Part shown: in pieces, positions 45,001-46,082 of the stretch
How the letters are laid out: each line of letters starts with the position of its first letter
Numbering within the stretch: the stretch's first letter is position 1
Assembly (NCBI GenBank): GCA_028875125.1
Contig: JAPPGC010000005.1
Coordinates: 1-46,082 of the forward strand
Reading direction: 5' to 3'
DNA: 46,082 nt
Source of the DNA: Bacteroidota bacterium
GTDB taxonomy: Bacteria; Bacteroidota; Rhodothermia; Rhodothermales; Bin80
The notes under the pieces: generated by a model
Told to the model about the DNA's origin: nothing
Database searches by the model: none
What the model saw: only the letters and a program-made list of their open reading frames with translations
Position numbers and translations under genes: made by a program

Positions 45001-45721
45001 TACGGGCAGGCTACCGAGGAGTCTCATGCAACTGACGAATCTGGAGTCTCTGTCCTTTAGTGGCCAGGACCTTTGCGCACCGGGAGATGATGCGTTTCAG
45101 ATGTGGCTCGGTAGTATCCGGAATAAAAGCGGTCCAACCTGCCCTGGAGTCCATTTTACAGATAGCGTGGCGGATCAATCATTTCCGCGTGCGCAGCCCA
45201 TTGTTCCTGTTGTCTTGCCCGAAGCTGCAGGGGCGTCACCGATTAACTATGCGCTGACACCCACATTGCCGACCGGGTTAGCCTTTGACCAAGGCAACCG
45301 CACCCTTAGTGGATCGCCGACGGAGGTCACGCCGGCCACGCCCTATACGTACAAGGCCACCGATACGAACGGATCCACAGACAGTTTGTCCTTTAGCATA
45401 GAGGTGTATTCTCCGGTCAGTGCCGAGCACGAATCATTGCCGGAAGAATTCGCCCTGCACGGCAACTTTCCTAATCCCTTTCAGCATACCACGCAGCTGC
45501 TGATGGATCTTCCGTGGCCCACCCGTGTGACGGTTGAGGTGATAGATGTGATAGGGCGCCGCGTACTGACGACGCCTTCGACTGATTTGACAGCCGGATG
45601 GCAACGCAGCGTAAACCTGAGCATGGCTGCGCTGCCCTCGGGGCTGTATCTGTACAGGGTGCATGTGTCAATACCGGGTGGCCGCGTTGTACACGCGGGA
45701 CGCTTCGTGCATGTCCAGTAA
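42017..45721 (+). CDS. Secreted subtilisin-like (S8) protease with leucine-rich repeats and a T9SS sorting tail
   Basis: A 1234-residue multidomain protein. Start at ATG 42017 gives a Sec signal peptide (MNILPLPWSPQARLFSCFLL..., cut near ...GRAQ); an ATG at 41879 would add 46 residues before it. Domains: propeptide with inhibitor-like fold (about 30-140); S8 catalytic domain with Asp187 (IVDNGTDW), His247 (WHGTRVAG) and Ser397 (SGTSFSTP), the normal subtilase spacing; a beta-domain (about 455-570); a linker NSYNWDFTTVPNPWQLNRWY resembling the LRR N-cap; 16 plant-type LRRs of 24 residues (636-1019); an Ig-like He_PIG domain (about 1075-1130); and a T9SS type A C-terminal domain starting FALHGNFPNPF (about 1139-1234). 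It is probably exported to the cell surface by T9SS. The LRR array would bind a protein or glycan partner and target proteolysis. It appears complete. Confidence 0.9.
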   Translation: MNILPLPWSPQARLFSCFLLWVLIGLWTVPFGRAQETPVYESHVVVVQVEPGVAIFDGAAMTGLEVFDRTADRYGVHTIERVYPFLDHVQPTPKTRQNLVALRHTYYVRYSAGDDPERVAKALASAPGVIYAEPVIINRLLESEVRAEPNDSLFNNQTYLRQLRLPEAWDIVKGEDMSPPVVIAIVDNGTDWRHEDLLANVWTNADEIPDNGIDDDNNGLIDDVHGANFCNNDDTNNDPFDPERSWHGTRVAGTAGGVTDNGIGMAGAAWNAQLMHICGRYEGIVYAAANGADIINVSWGGRSVEPWAFVTRSLDLATDMGALVVAATDNANRNSDLYRFYPGSYPRVLSVGATAKDSRIRANFSNYGKMVNVFAPGVGIITTEVNNGYTLSRSGTSFSTPLVSGVAALVKTRYPDISPDALREQIRLASKFRDAKDPGQAGQLGNAYVDAEASLKMPVFPAVRLTQWTWGDTDGDGMIMSGEEVTIKAVFVNHLADAQELSIGLRGAESYPYIDLSNAEQMVGRLASGNSTEVTLRFVVANDAPSSRVIRLYTRIRDGTFIDEPDQLSFGINARIELYHAALSAFYTSTGGPSWRNSYNWDFTTVPNPWQLNRWYGVQVRHGILSGLFFCRNNLTGTLPGELGNLHGLMDLLLCNDSLTGEIPPELGNLTQLHSLDLYRNSLTGEIPHELGYLSQLQSLNLESNSLTGEIPGELGNLKRLRRLDLSANSLSGEISRELGNLSQLQHMSLWGNALSGEIPHELGNLTQLQWLELSNNSLTGVIPSELSSLMQLRTLGLGGNSLSGEIPSELGNMMQLGWLNLGVNSLSGEIPHELGNLTQLHYLLLNNNSFTGEIPYELTNLTQLLRLDLDGNSLTGEISDELDNLSKLERLELSNNSLTGKIPHELGNLTRLEWLALYSNSLTGELPSELGNLTQLRGPVLNDNSLTGEIPHELGNLSQLQWLYLSDNLLTGEIPSELGRLSQLTRLYLNDNAFTGRLPRSLMQLTNLESLSFSGQDLCAPGDDAFQMWLGSIRNKSGPTCPGVHFTDSVADQSFPRAQPIVPVVLPEAAGASPINYALTPTLPTGLAFDQGNRTLSGSPTEVTPATPYTYKATDTNGSTDSLSFSIEVYSPVSAEHESLPEEFALHGNFPNPFQHTTQLLMDLPWPTRVTVEVIDVIGRRVLTTPSTDLTAGWQRSVNLSMAALPSGLYLYRVHVSIPGGRVVHAGRFVHVQ
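43922..45073 (+). repeat. 72-bp tandem repeat array (16 units) encoding plant-type LRRs
   Basis: Sixteen in-frame units of exactly 72 bp encode TGEIPxELGNLTQLxxLxLx-NSL-type repeats. DNA identity between units is high around the GGGGAAATCCCC-like GEIP codons, so the array can grow or shrink by recombination. Units at both ends (GTLPGELGNL and TGRLPRSLMQL) are more divergent, as capping repeats usually are. Confidence 0.9.
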
Positions 45722-46036
45722 AGGATCCGAGTCGGGACTACTTGAAACGGATTTCTGGGCTTGCCGCAGTTGAATTATGTGGTTGCGCCTGTTAGGAAGG
45801 TGTGTAAGAGGCGTTCGACCCGTCGCTCCGGTCTGTATTCCGGCTCGTAAATTTTCCGATGACGGCAACTCAGACTCGCCAGTACCACCAAACCCAAGAT
45901 TGGTAACCAAAATCATTCGGGAAACCACTTGACTCCAATTATTAAAAATGGTTTTGCAAAAAGCCCAAACCTCCAGAGTATTGCTTTGTAGTTTTATGTG
46001 CATACGCTCAGGAAGCTACACCGCTGCATTATCTAG
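45722..46036. other. Gap after the protease; no gene seen
   Basis: A minus-strand frame (45668-46003) is open but overlaps the protease end and does not read like protein. No tRNA or clear hairpin terminator is seen after the protease stop. Confidence 0.3.
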
Positions 46037-46082
46037 CGACAGTTAAAATTACGGTATGACGACAATTAAAATTAGGGTATGG
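46037..46082. repeat. Tandem 23-bp repeat at the window edge, resembling an IS21-family terminus
   Basis: CGACAGTTAAAATTACGGTA (46037 onward) and CGACAATTAAAATTAGGGTA (46060 onward) are two units with a 23-bp period, identical at 20 of 23 positions. Stacked repeats of this length with a GACA-TTAAAATTA core are typical of IS21-family ends. The window stops here, so the element body, if any, lies beyond 46082. Confidence 0.45.

Noticed and set aside
43922-45073. A CRISPR-like or minisatellite array
   Set aside because: The 72-bp units are in frame and encode leucine-rich repeats; there are no unique spacers between constant repeats.
1-46082. tRNA, rRNA, prophage or plasmid origin
   Set aside because: Gaps were scanned for T-loop-like GTTCGAATC, rRNA-like blocks, integrase and replication genes; none were seen.

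Overview
The window looks like chromosome of a Gram-negative member of the Bacteroidota/Rhodothermota side of the FCB group. The evidence is a protease with a type IX secretion (T9SS) C-terminal sorting domain, a 1004-residue VPS10/sortilin-type Asp-box protein, several short lipobox lipoproteins, RND efflux pumps and a PorT-like outer-membrane barrel. Base composition is moderate (by eye near 50-55% GC). Taxonomy is an inference; there is no rRNA or tRNA gene here to settle it.

Region 1 (413-10472, minus strand) is the most unusual part: seven genes packed head to tail with 4-nt ATGA or 1-nt overlaps. In transcription order they are a GNAT-like protein, an OleC-like AMP-forming acyl ligase, a class I HMG-CoA reductase homologue, a UbiA prenyltransferase, a PEP-synthase/rifampin-phosphotransferase-like ATP phosphotransferase, a BtaA-like (DUF3419) aminocarboxypropyl transferase and a phytol/dolichol-kinase-like membrane protein. 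Every step (acid activation, reductive release to an alcohol, alcohol phosphorylation, prenyl transfer, SAM-derived headgroup addition) makes sense for building an unusual, perhaps isoprenoid, membrane lipid. I know of no described pathway with this exact set.

Region 2 (about 10.5-13.9 kb) is a scar zone: a gene desert, an outer-membrane barrel gene interrupted by an in-frame TGA, a 23-bp-period repeat like an IS21-family end, a sialidase-like lipoprotein, and decayed fragments (one also with an in-frame TGA).

Region 3 (13.9-25.4 kb, minus strand) is a myo-inositol catabolism and uptake locus: iolD, a sugar ABC transporter (binding lipoprotein, permease, ATPase), mmsA/iolA, a VPS10-like secreted protein, iolG and a DhnA/FbaB-type aldolase that probably replaces IolJ. 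iolC lies separately at 36.6-37.6 kb. No iolE or iolB is seen.

Region 4 (25.4-36.3 kb) holds a branched-chain-amino-acid-type binding lipoprotein, a beta-propeller-like lipoprotein lacking a standard start codon, and two RND permeases transcribed in opposite directions around one periplasmic adaptor.

Region 5 (36.6-46.1 kb) has iolC, a zinc alcohol dehydrogenase transcribed with a class II DAHP synthase, a lipoprotein of unknown function, and a large secreted subtilase carrying 16 plant-type leucine-rich repeats and a T9SS tail. The window ends in another 23-bp-period IS-end-like repeat.
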